A stretch of 5,091 nt of DNA, taken from the NCBI GenBank assembly GCA_003157445.1, contig PMJN01000502.1, positions 1,103 through 6,193 on the forward strand, in the 5' to 3' direction. This document shows positions 1-5,091 of this stretch, piece by piece. This DNA is from Micrococcales bacterium. Lineage in GTDB: Bacteria; Actinomycetota; Actinomycetes; Actinomycetales; Dermatophilaceae. Numbering within the stretch: the stretch's first letter is position 1; every line of letters begins with the position of its first letter. Position numbers and translations under genes: made by a program. The notes beneath the pieces are model-generated. The model was given only the letters and a program-made list of their open reading frames with translations. It did not search any database and was not told the DNA's origin.

Positions 1-1
1 G

Positions 2-799
2 GTCGGTGAGCCGATCAACCCGGAGGCCTGGATCTGGTACCGCCGGGTGATCGGTGGCGACCGGTGCCCCATCGTGGACACGTGGTGGCAGACCGAGACA
101 GGCGCCATCATGATCAGCCCCCTGCCGGGAGTGACCCAGACCAAACCCGGATCGGCCACGATCGCGGTCCCCGGCATCGCCATGGATGTCGTCGACGACC
201 TGGGCAAGTCGGTTCCCAACGGCTCCGGCGGCTATCTCGTCTTGACCAAGCCGTGGCCGGCCATGTTGCGTGGTATCTGGGGCGACCCGGAGCGCTACCA
301 GGAGACTTACTGGTCGCGCTTCCCCGGCCTGTACTTCGCTGGCGACGGGGCCAAGAAGGACCACGACGGCAACATCTGGCTGCTCGGGCGGGTGGACGAC
401 GTCATGATCGTCGCAGGCCACAACCTGTCCACCACCGAGATCGAGTCCGCTCTGGTGTCCCACCCCAAGGTGGCAGAGGCCGCCGTGGTGGGCGCCAAGG
501 ACGAGACGACCGGTCAAGCCGTGTGTGCGTTCGTCATCCTGCGTGCCAGCGCCGATGCAGGCGCCGACATCGTGACCGAGCTGCGAAACCACGTCGGCAA
601 GGAGATAGGCCCGATCGCCAAGCCGCGCCAGATCATGATCGTCGACGAGCTGCCCAAGACACGCTCGGGAAAGATCATGCGACGTCTACTCAAGGACGTG
701 GCCGAGAACCGCGAGATCGGCGATGTCACCACCTTGGCCGACTCGAGCGTCATGTCCCTGATCAAGACCGGCCTCGGGTCTGGTGCGGGCGAGGGGTAG
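2..799 (+). CDS. acs: Acetyl-CoA synthetase (acetate--CoA ligase), C-terminal part, cut by left edge
   Basis: Cytoplasmic AMP-forming enzyme that activates acetate to acetyl-AMP and then acetyl-CoA, feeding central metabolism. About 265 C-terminal residues are visible out of the usual ~650; the reading frame is open to the left edge, so the start lies outside. Visible motifs, numbered from the first complete codon: DTWWQTETG at ~26-34, whose second Trp (residue 29) corresponds to the Trp that shapes the acetate pocket in Acs; YFAGDG with the ATP-ribose-binding Asp at 115; the hinge motif GRVDDV at 129-134; and the C-terminal [11 protein letters not shown] motif with the catalytic Lys at 224 (codon 671-673), the residue acetylated by Pat-type enzymes in characterised Acs proteins. 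The residue after GH in '[12 protein letters not shown]' is Asn (141), where enterobacterial Acs has Arg. The gene ends in TAG, followed 34 bp later by a strong terminator, so it is probably the last gene of its transcript. The family call is very secure; propionate or other short acids as side substrates cannot be excluded. Confidence 0.96.
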   Translation, partial: VGEPINPEAWIWYRRVIGGDRCPIVDTWWQTETGAIMISPLPGVTQTKPGSATIAVPGIAMDVVDDLGKSVPNGSGGYLVLTKPWPAMLRGIWGDPERYQETYWSRFPGLYFAGDGAKKDHDGNIWLLGRVDDVMIVAGHNLSTTEIESALVSHPKVAEAAVVGAKDETTGQAVCAFVILRASADAGADIVTELRNHVGKEIGPIAKPRQIMIVDELPKTRSGKIMRRLLKDVAENREIGDVTTLADSSVMSLIKTGLGSGAGEG

Positions 800-822
800 C
801 CACCGGCCGGTCGTTTCACAGT

Positions 823-852
823 GAAGGGTACTGGGATGAGGGGTACTGGGCG
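823..852 (+). repeat. Two-copy 15-bp tandem repeat that forms the terminator arm
   Basis: Two adjacent 15-bp units, 823-837 and 838-852, share 12 of 15 positions, including the invariant core GGGTACTGGG (826-835 and 841-850). A third copy lies inverted at 859-873 and pairs with either unit. Copy 1 can pair perfectly with the inverted copy over about 14 bp (822-835 with 861-874, 25-nt loop), but copy 2 is closer and makes the longer stem. Confidence 0.85.
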
Positions 853-881
853 TTCAGGCGCCCAGTACCCTTCATCCTTTT
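834..881 (+). terminator. Strong intrinsic terminator downstream of acs
   Basis: Positions 834-852 pair with 859-877 in an unbroken 19-bp stem (one G.U pair at 840/871), closed by the 6-nt loop TTCAGG (853-858) and followed directly by TTTT at 878-881. The stem is GC-rich (core GGGTACTGGGCG) and the T run is short but immediate, as expected for a rho-independent terminator on the + strand. The other strand has no T run after the hairpin, so it should act only on acs transcription. It lies 34 bp after the acs stop and separates acs from the antiporter gene. Confidence 0.88.
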
Positions 882-930
882 CGGACATCAGATGCCACAC
901 TGCGGCCACCGGAGGCTGAGCGTTGGCCGA

Positions 931-936
931 TAGACT
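931..936 (+). promoter_or_regulatory. Possible -10 element for the antiporter transcript
   Basis: TAGACT fits the actinobacterial TANNNT -10 pattern and lies downstream of the acs terminator, where a new promoter is needed for the antiporter gene. No convincing -35 is seen 16-18 bp upstream. A GTG begins 7 bp after the hexamer (944), the spacing typical of a leaderless transcript. It opens a 9-codon ORF (944-973, MRREVWSAM) that stops 27 bp before the antiporter start. This call rests on motif and position only. Confidence 0.3.
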
Positions 937-991
937 CGCGGGGGTGCGCCGGGAAGTCTGGTCGGCAATGTGATGAGCGCTGCCCCGACTC

Positions 992-996
992 AGGAG
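992..996 (+). promoter_or_regulatory. Ribosome binding site of the antiporter gene
   Basis: AGGAG lies 4 bp before ATG 1001. There is an in-frame TGA at 974-976 and no other ATG or GTG between it and 1001, so this site fixes the antiporter start. Confidence 0.75.
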
Positions 997-1000
997 ATCC

Positions 1001-2479
1001 ATGACCGACATCGACCCCTTCGCCCAGGTTCTGCTTCTTTTGTCTCTCGCCGCCGTTGCCGCGGTGCTGTCCAACCGGCTTACCGAGCGGATACGGATTC
1101 CCACGCCCGCGCTGTTCCTGGCCGCGGCCGCTATCGCCACGGCCCTTCTGCCAGACCTGAAGGCGCCACCTGAGCGCACGATCGAACGGATCGTCACGGT
1201 GGCGCTGGTGTGCATCCTGTTCGACGGCGGTATGCACATCGGCTGGCATCGCTTCCGCGCCGCTGCCGCTCCCATCGTCGTGGTAGGCGTGGCTGGGACT
1301 TTCCTGACAACCGCGGCCGTCGCTGCTGTTGCGCACTTCGGATTCGGATTCAGCTGGTACATCGCACTCCTGCTCGGCACAGCCATTGCCCCGACCGACC
1401 CCGCCGTCGTGTTCTCCATCCTGGGACAGCGCGAGATAGCCGGTCGCTCCTCAACGATTCTGGAAGGCGAGTCCGGGGCGAACGACCCGGTAGGCATCGC
1501 CCTGCTCATCAGCCTGCTGGCTGCCGGATCGCTCAACGGCGGCGCGCTGGTACACGTCGGCGGTGAGTTCCTGCTCCAGATGGGCGTGGGTGCTGCCTTC
1601 GGCCTGCTGGGCGGACGAGCCCTGCTGTGGTTCATGCGCCACGTCTCACTGCCAAGCGAAGGCCTCTACGCGCTGCGGACATTGGCGTGTGTAATGGTTC
1701 TGTACGGTGCGACCACCGTCGCGCACGGCTCAGGCTTCTTGGCGGTATTTGTCGCCGGCATCGTCCTGGGCGACGAGCGCGCACCATTCAAACGGGAGAT
1801 CGAGCGCTTCCACTCGGCGCTAGCGAGCCTGGGCGAGATCGTAGCGTTCGTCGTGTTGGGCCTGACCGTGCACCTCTTTGACCTCACGCAGCCAGATGTG
1901 TGGGTGCCAGGTTTGGTGCTGGCCATCTCGTTGGCCCTCATCATCCGGCCGTTGTTGGTCGGCCTGTGCCTGATCCCGGCCAAGTTGCGCCGCAATGAGC
2001 AGGCCTTCGTGCTCTTTGCTGGCCTCAAGGGCGCCGTACCTATCCTGCTGGGAAGCCTTCTACTGGCCGCGAACATCCCAGGCGCGCAGCGGCTTTACGG
2101 CATCGTCATCGTCGTGGTGGCCTTCTCTGTCATTGTTCAGGGCTCTCTGGTACCGACCGTTGTCCGGGCGCTACACCTTCCGATGCGCATTCTGCAGCCC
2201 CAGCCCTGGTCGTTCGGGGTCCGCTTGGCCGAGGAACCGGTGGGGGTGCTGCGTCTAACGGTCGCGGCCGGCTCGCGCGCTGACGGCCATACCGTCCAAG
2301 ACGTCGCCGACGCGGTCACCGACGCAGCGGACGGCGCCGACGTGTGGGTTAACATGCTGGTCCGAGGTCACGCCTTGGTCTCCGTCCGTGGCGACACCCA
2401 TCTGAAGGCGGGCGACGAAGTCCTAGTCTCTGCTGAAGAACGCTGGCACCCGAACCTCGAGACCCTGTTCGGGGCGTAA
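1001..2479 (+). CDS. CPA1-type monovalent cation/proton antiporter with C-terminal RCK_C (TrkA_C) domain
   Basis: Integral membrane protein of 492 residues, predicted to exchange Na+ or K+ for protons and so control cytoplasmic pH and ion content. Residues ~6-395 are a chain of about 12 hydrophobic segments. CPA1 landmarks are FDGGM (74-78), APTDP (130-134) in the unwound helix region, the ion-binding pair Asn161-Asp162 within EGESGANDPVGIA, and GLKGAVPI (341-348), the counterpart of GLRGAVPI in NhaP-type exchangers. Residues ~405-480 are soluble and match an RCK_C pattern (hydrophobic strand 415-421, then VRGDTHLKAGDEVLV at 462-476), as in NhaP2-like K+/H+ antiporters. No nucleotide-binding RCK_N domain is present. 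The start is ATG 1001 with AGGAG upstream. It follows the acs terminator and sits 83 bp before the holin-like gene. The family is secure; the ion (K+ or Na+) cannot be told from sequence. At this position I recall a protease gene (Rv3668c) in M. tuberculosis, so the antiporter would be a lineage difference. Confidence 0.92.
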   Translation: MTDIDPFAQVLLLLSLAAVAAVLSNRLTERIRIPTPALFLAAAAIATALLPDLKAPPERTIERIVTVALVCILFDGGMHIGWHRFRAAAAPIVVVGVAGTFLTTAAVAAVAHFGFGFSWYIALLLGTAIAPTDPAVVFSILGQREIAGRSSTILEGESGANDPVGIALLISLLAAGSLNGGALVHVGGEFLLQMGVGAAFGLLGGRALLWFMRHVSLPSEGLYALRTLACVMVLYGATTVAHGSGFLAVFVAGIVLGDERAPFKREIERFHSALASLGEIVAFVVLGLTVHLFDLTQPDVWVPGLVLAISLALIIRPLLVGLCLIPAKLRRNEQAFVLFAGLKGAVPILLGSLLLAANIPGAQRLYGIVIVVVAFSVIVQGSLVPTVVRALHLPMRILQPQPWSFGVRLAEEPVGVLRLTVAAGSRADGHTVQDVADAVTDAADGADVWVNMLVRGHALVSVRGDTHLKAGDEVLVSAEERWHPNLETLFGA

Positions 2480-2504
2480 GCAGGCCTTTGGCGGATCACC
2501 TCAC

Positions 2505-2532
2505 ACTGTTTCGGGGCGACACTGAGTATTGT
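2505..2532 (+). promoter_or_regulatory. Possible promoter of the holin-like gene
   Basis: TATTGT at 2527-2532 fits a -10 hexamer; a poor -35 match (ACTGTT, 2505-2510) lies 16 bp upstream. Transcription would start near 2539, leaving a ~24-nt leader with the ribosome site. A 5-bp inverted repeat (CGACA 2517-2521, TGTCG 2530-2534) overlaps the -10 and could be an operator or chance. No terminator hairpin is visible in the 2480-2562 gap, so readthrough from the antiporter gene is equally possible. Confidence 0.25.
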
Positions 2533-2553
2533 CGTTGGGACCATCCGCGGAAA

Positions 2554-2558
2554 TGAGG
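2554..2558 (+). promoter_or_regulatory. Ribosome binding site of the holin-like gene
   Basis: TGAGG lies 4 bp before ATG 2563 and supports that start. Confidence 0.6.
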
Positions 2559-2562
2559 TTCG

Positions 2563-2982
2563 ATGACCAGTCAGAATGACGAAGCCCTGGAGCGCACCCT
2601 CGGCCAACTTGTGGCCGACGCAACCCAGGACATCTCGTCCATCGTGCGCAGCGAGATCGCGTTAGCCAAGGCCGAGATGAAGGCCGACGCGCAGAAAGCC
2701 GGCGTCGGTGCCGGCATGTTCGCTGCGGCTGGGACCTTGGCATTCCTGGCGCTGATCCTGCTGCTGATCGCCGCAGCATATGGTCTGGTCGCAGCAGGGT
2801 TGGCCCCCTGGCTCGCGTTCCTTATCGTCGCGGTTGTCCTGCTGGTCATCGGCGTGATCTTGGTGCTCGCAGGCAAGAGGAGCATCGCCAGCGTCAAGGG
2901 CAAGCCTGAGCGCGCTATCAAGAGCACTCAGGAAACCATCGCTGCCGTCAGACCCAGCAGCAACTCACACGCACCATCGTGA
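2563..2982 (+). CDS. Small two-helix membrane protein, phage holin superfamily 3-6 / Rv3669-like
   Basis: 139-residue membrane protein. Residues ~8-45 form a charged amphipathic helix (LGQLVADATQDISSIVRSEI, then LAKAEMKADAQK), followed by two hydrophobic segments at ~48-75 and ~82-104, a basic stretch (GKRSIASVKGKPERAIKS, 104-121) and a short Ser-rich tail. The 'LGQLVADATxDxSxxVRxEIxLAKAE' opening and the 'KPERxIK' end are typical of the actinobacterial proteins annotated as phage holin family or DUF1469, including M. tuberculosis Rv3669. Despite the name, these are chromosomal genes with no phage context and no demonstrated lytic role; the function is unknown. The stop codon overlaps the GTG start of the downstream hydrolase (GTGA, 2979-2982), which indicates translational coupling. 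The family call is confident; a biological role cannot be given. Confidence 0.88.
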   Translation: MTSQNDEALERTLGQLVADATQDISSIVRSEIALAKAEMKADAQKAGVGAGMFAAAGTLAFLALILLLIAAAYGLVAAGLAPWLAFLIVAVVLLVIGVILVLAGKRSIASVKGKPERAIKSTQETIAAVRPSSNSHAPS

Positions 2983-3929
2983 CCACATCCATCAGCGCTG
3001 AAGCGAGATCTCCGCACATGAGCAACGACGCGTCGTCCGTGCTGATCGAGGGGCCGTGGGAACACCGGTTCGTCGCCGCCAATGGCGCGCGATTTCATGT
3101 GGCCGAGATCGGACAGGGACCACTTGTCGTTCTGCTGCACGGCTTTCCGCAGTTCTGGTGGGCCTGGCGCGATCAGCTGATCGCACTCTCTGGGGCCGGC
3201 TACCACGTGGCCGCCATTGACCTGCGCGGCTACGGAGCCTCAGACAAGCCACCCCGCGGCTACGACACGTTCACTCTGGCGGCCGATGTCGCCAGCATCG
3301 TGCGCTCGCTGGGAGAGGGCAGCGCCGCGATCATCGGGCACGGCTGGGGCGGCTGGATCGCGTGGTCGATGCCGACCATGGAGCCTGCCGTAACCAGAGC
3401 CGTCGGCGCCCTCGGCATGCCACACCCGCTGGTTCTGCGCCGCGCATCACTGCGCAACCCAGCCCAGGTCAGGGCCAACGCCTATCTGGCCGGACTGCAA
3501 CGCCCCTTCGTGCCCGAGCATCAGATGAGCAAAGGCCCCGCATATGTTGAACACCTGCTGGGTGCCTGGTCGGCTCCCCGCGGGCCGTGGCCTTCGCGAG
3601 ACCTGGCGCTGCGCTATGCCGAGGCGATGGCCTTGCCCTTCGTTGCGCACTCAGCGGCGGAGTACTACCGCTGGGTGGTCCGCAGTCAGTTGCGACTGGA
3701 CGGTCGGCGGTTCGCACGTTGCGTGAAATCCTCCATCACGGTGCCAGTGCTCCAACTACAGGGCGACCAGGACCGGGCTGTAGTGCCGGCTCTTGCCTCG
3801 ATGTCATCGGCATATGTCAAAGGTTCGTTCGAGCAGCATTCCATTGCGGGTGCCGGACATTTCCTGCCCGAGGAAGCACCCAGACAGGTCAACACACACC
3901 TGGTGAACTGGCTCAATGGCCTGCCCTGA
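2979..3929 (+). CDS. Alpha/beta-hydrolase of the epoxide-hydrolase type with glycine at the nucleophile position (EphE-like)
   Basis: 316-residue alpha/beta-hydrolase fold protein. The oxyanion-hole motif HGFPQFWWAWR starts at 54, DLRGYGASDKP lies at 81-91, the lid region spans ~150-235 with Tyr169 and Tyr229/230 as possible lid tyrosines, and the C-terminal 'GDQD' (262-265, likely acid Asp265) and 'GAGHF' (catalytic-type His294) are intact. The nucleophile elbow, normally GHDWGG in epoxide hydrolases or GHSxG in esterases, reads GHGWGG here: residue 122 is Gly (GGC, 3342-3344). As written, the protein lacks a nucleophile and may be a binding or scaffold protein, or use another chemistry. GTG 2979 is chosen because it overlaps the upstream stop (GTGA coupling); ATG 3018 (MSNDASSV) is a fair alternative, and neither has a strong ribosome site. 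By context it corresponds to the mycobacterial ephE position next to marP. The fold is secure; epoxide hydrolase activity is doubtful. Confidence 0.88.
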   Translation: MTTSISAEARSPHMSNDASSVLIEGPWEHRFVAANGARFHVAEIGQGPLVVLLHGFPQFWWAWRDQLIALSGAGYHVAAIDLRGYGASDKPPRGYDTFTLAADVASIVRSLGEGSAAIIGHGWGGWIAWSMPTMEPAVTRAVGALGMPHPLVLRRASLRNPAQVRANAYLAGLQRPFVPEHQMSKGPAYVEHLLGAWSAPRGPWPSRDLALRYAEAMALPFVAHSAAEYYRWVVRSQLRLDGRRFARCVKSSITVPVLQLQGDQDRAVVPALASMSSAYVKGSFEQHSIAGAGHFLPEEAPRQVNTHLVNWLNGLP

Positions 3930-3930
3930 G

Positions 3931-5091
3931 CTAGCCCGCGACACATCCCCCCGTACTCACGGGCGAAAAGGAGCGTGACGCGACGTCCAGAACGGGCCGG
4001 GCCTCATCGAGGGTGAGAGCGTAGCCGGTCTGAACGTCATCGAGTGACCTGGCGAACACCACCCCGACGACCGCGCCACTGGGCGATAGTAGCGGCCCGC
4101 CGGAGTTCCCCGGCTGGACCCTGGCATATAGCGAATAGACCTGACGAACCACACCCGGGCTGCCGTAGATGTCGGCGCCTGTGGCGGCCAGGATGTCCCG
4201 TACGCGAGCGCTGTCCAGACGGTATGGCCCATCCAGCGGGAAACCGGCGACTACGGCGCCGTCGGCGCGTAGAAGGTCGGTTCCCAGCGTCGATGGGGGC
4301 GCGGGGAGCCCCGGCACGGACAGCACGGCAAGGTCGCGCTTGGGGTCAAAAACGACCACATGGGCGTCGTACGAGCGACCGACCCCCTGGATCCGCACGG
4401 TTTCGGATCCCGTCCCGGCAACAACGTGCGCATTGGTCACCACCCGTTCGGGGGCAACCACCCAGCCACTACCCTCCTGTTCCCGGTTACACGCCGGCGC
4501 CACGCCTGTGATCTTGACGATGGACAGTCCAGCGCGGGCCACGCCGGCGCCAGCAGCGAGCTGGTTGTCCGGTGGCGCGATGGGAGCGATCGGCTCGGCG
4601 CGCACGCCATCGAAGACCCGGGGGAACCCCTCTTGGTCAAGAACCGACTGGAACCCGGCGAACAGTCGTCCCGTCTGCGCCGGCACCAGACGATCAATGG
4701 TCGAAATGATCCGCGAGGTGCCGATCGCCCTTGCCAACGGAGTCTGAGCGCCACTTCGAACGGCTCCGGCCAAGAACCAGAGGAGCACCGATACCGCAAG
4801 GACCGTGGCCACGGCGCCCAGGACGGAGTCGGCTACCTGTCCAGGTTTTACCCTCAACCCGCTGCGCATGCGATAACCAGCGTTGACGGCTATCCCCTGA
4901 CCCACAGCAGCCAGGAGAAACACGCCGAGCACCAGCAGCAAGGTGCGCGACGCAACGTTGTTGTCCACCACGGTCCAGTGCCGCAAGAGGTCCGGCAACA
5001 GCCACATGCCCACTGCCCCGCCGGCCAGGAAGCCGATCACCGACATGACGCTGACCACGAAACCGTGACGGTAACCGACGTATGCATAGCC
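3931..5091 (-). CDS. marP: Membrane-anchored trypsin-like serine protease, MarP family (CvpA + protease), N-terminus cut by right edge
   Basis: 386 residues are visible. The frame is open to the right edge (GYAYVGYRHGF... precedes the first in-window GTG at 5058), so the true start lies outside; comparison with M. tuberculosis MarP (397 aa) suggests only about a dozen or two residues are missing. Residues ~1-112 form a CvpA-like domain with about four membrane helices, followed by a linker and an extracytoplasmic chymotrypsin-fold protease. The triad is intact: His222 in TNAHVV (codon 4426-4428), Asp253 in DPKRDLAVL (4333-4335), Ser330 in QPGNSGGPL (4102-4104). Cys201 and Cys383 fall where Mtb MarP has its Cys214-Cys395 disulfide, by matching offsets from the triad. 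Mtb MarP is required for survival in acid and cleaves the peptidoglycan hydrolase RipA; a similar envelope-stress role is inferred here. It is transcribed leftward, convergent with the hydrolase, with one base between the stops and no clear terminator. Confidence 0.93.
   Translation of the reverse strand, partial: GYAYVGYRHGFVVSVMSVIGFLAGGAVGMWLLPDLLRHWTVVDNNVASRTLLLVLGVFLLAAVGQGIAVNAGYRMRSGLRVKPGQVADSVLGAVATVLAVSVLLWFLAGAVRSGAQTPLARAIGTSRIISTIDRLVPAQTGRLFAGFQSVLDQEGFPRVFDGVRAEPIAPIAPPDNQLAAGAGVARAGLSIVKITGVAPACNREQEGSGWVVAPERVVTNAHVVAGTGSETVRIQGVGRSYDAHVVVFDPKRDLAVLSVPGLPAPPSTLGTDLLRADGAVVAGFPLDGPYRLDSARVRDILAATGADIYGSPGVVRQVYSLYARVQPGNSGGPLLSPSGAVVGVVFARSLDDVQTGYALTLDEARPVLDVASRSFSPVSTGGCVAG

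Noticed and set aside
64..933. Plus-strand 289-codon open frame overlapping acs
   Set aside because: It is out of frame with the secure acs reading frame, rich in Arg/Gly/His, and ends in the intergenic region; a GC-rich shadow.
514..1635. Long minus-strand open frame (373 codons) across the acs end, the gap and the antiporter start
   Set aside because: It runs antisense to two well-identified genes and through the terminator hairpin, has a low-complexity Arg/Ser/Ala/Pro composition typical of GC-rich shadow frames, and matches no family I recognise.
2563..3929. Phage or lysis cassette suggested by the holin family name next to a hydrolase
   Set aside because: There is no endolysin, spanin or other phage gene. 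The hydrolase is of epoxide-hydrolase type and the pair sits in a conserved chromosomal acs-marP context, so the holin label is only a family name.
3950..3963. Small hairpin CCCGT/ACGGG near the end of marP as a terminator
   Set aside because: It has only 5 bp with a 4-nt loop, lies inside the marP coding region before its stop, and has no T run after it in the marP direction.
4490..4552. 13-bp direct repeat CACGCCGGCGCCA, two copies 50 bp apart
   Set aside because: Both copies lie within marP codons for Ala/Gly/Val-rich stretches; shared GC-rich codons explain the match.
4169..4747. Plus-strand 192-codon open frame opposite marP
   Set aside because: It lies entirely within marP on the other strand, whose triad and domain layout are intact; its Ser/Thr/Arg/Pro composition is that of a shadow frame.

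Overview
The window looks like chromosomal DNA of a high-GC Gram-positive bacterium (Actinomycetota). The base composition is GC-rich, codon third positions are mostly G or C, and the gene order resembles the mycobacterial acs - Rv3669 - ephE - marP neighbourhood as I remember it. The genus cannot be fixed from sequence alone; a Propionibacteriales-like or other non-mycobacterial actinobacterium is a guess.

Layout, left to right. (1) The 3' part of an acetyl-CoA synthetase gene (acs, + strand, cut by the left edge) ends at 799. It is closed by a very strong intrinsic terminator at 834-881, whose arm is built from a 15-bp tandem repeat. (2) After a 201-bp gap holding that terminator and a possible promoter, a complete monovalent cation/proton antiporter of the CPA1 type with a C-terminal RCK_C-like domain runs from 1001 to 2479 (+). 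(3) After an 83-bp gap, a small two-helix membrane protein of the phage-holin/Rv3669-like family (2563-2982, +) overlaps by 4 bp with (4) an alpha/beta-hydrolase of the epoxide-hydrolase type (2979-3929, +). In this hydrolase the nucleophile position is glycine. (5) Convergent to it, with a single base between the two stop codons, lies a CvpA-type membrane-anchored trypsin-like serine protease (MarP family, - strand, 3931 to beyond the right edge). It has an intact His/Asp/Ser triad and the cysteine pair that forms a disulfide in the mycobacterial enzyme.

How they may work together: acs feeds acetate into acetyl-CoA and is transcriptionally separated from the rest by its terminator. The antiporter (ion and pH homeostasis) and MarP (known in mycobacteria for acid-stress survival through periplasmic proteolysis) suggest an envelope and pH-stress neighbourhood, with the holin-like protein and the apparently non-catalytic hydrolase as a translationally coupled pair of unknown role. 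This functional link is inference from gene context. No RNA genes, mobile elements or CRISPR arrays were seen. The region is largely ordinary core genome; the hydrolase active site and the repeat-built terminator are the most unusual parts.
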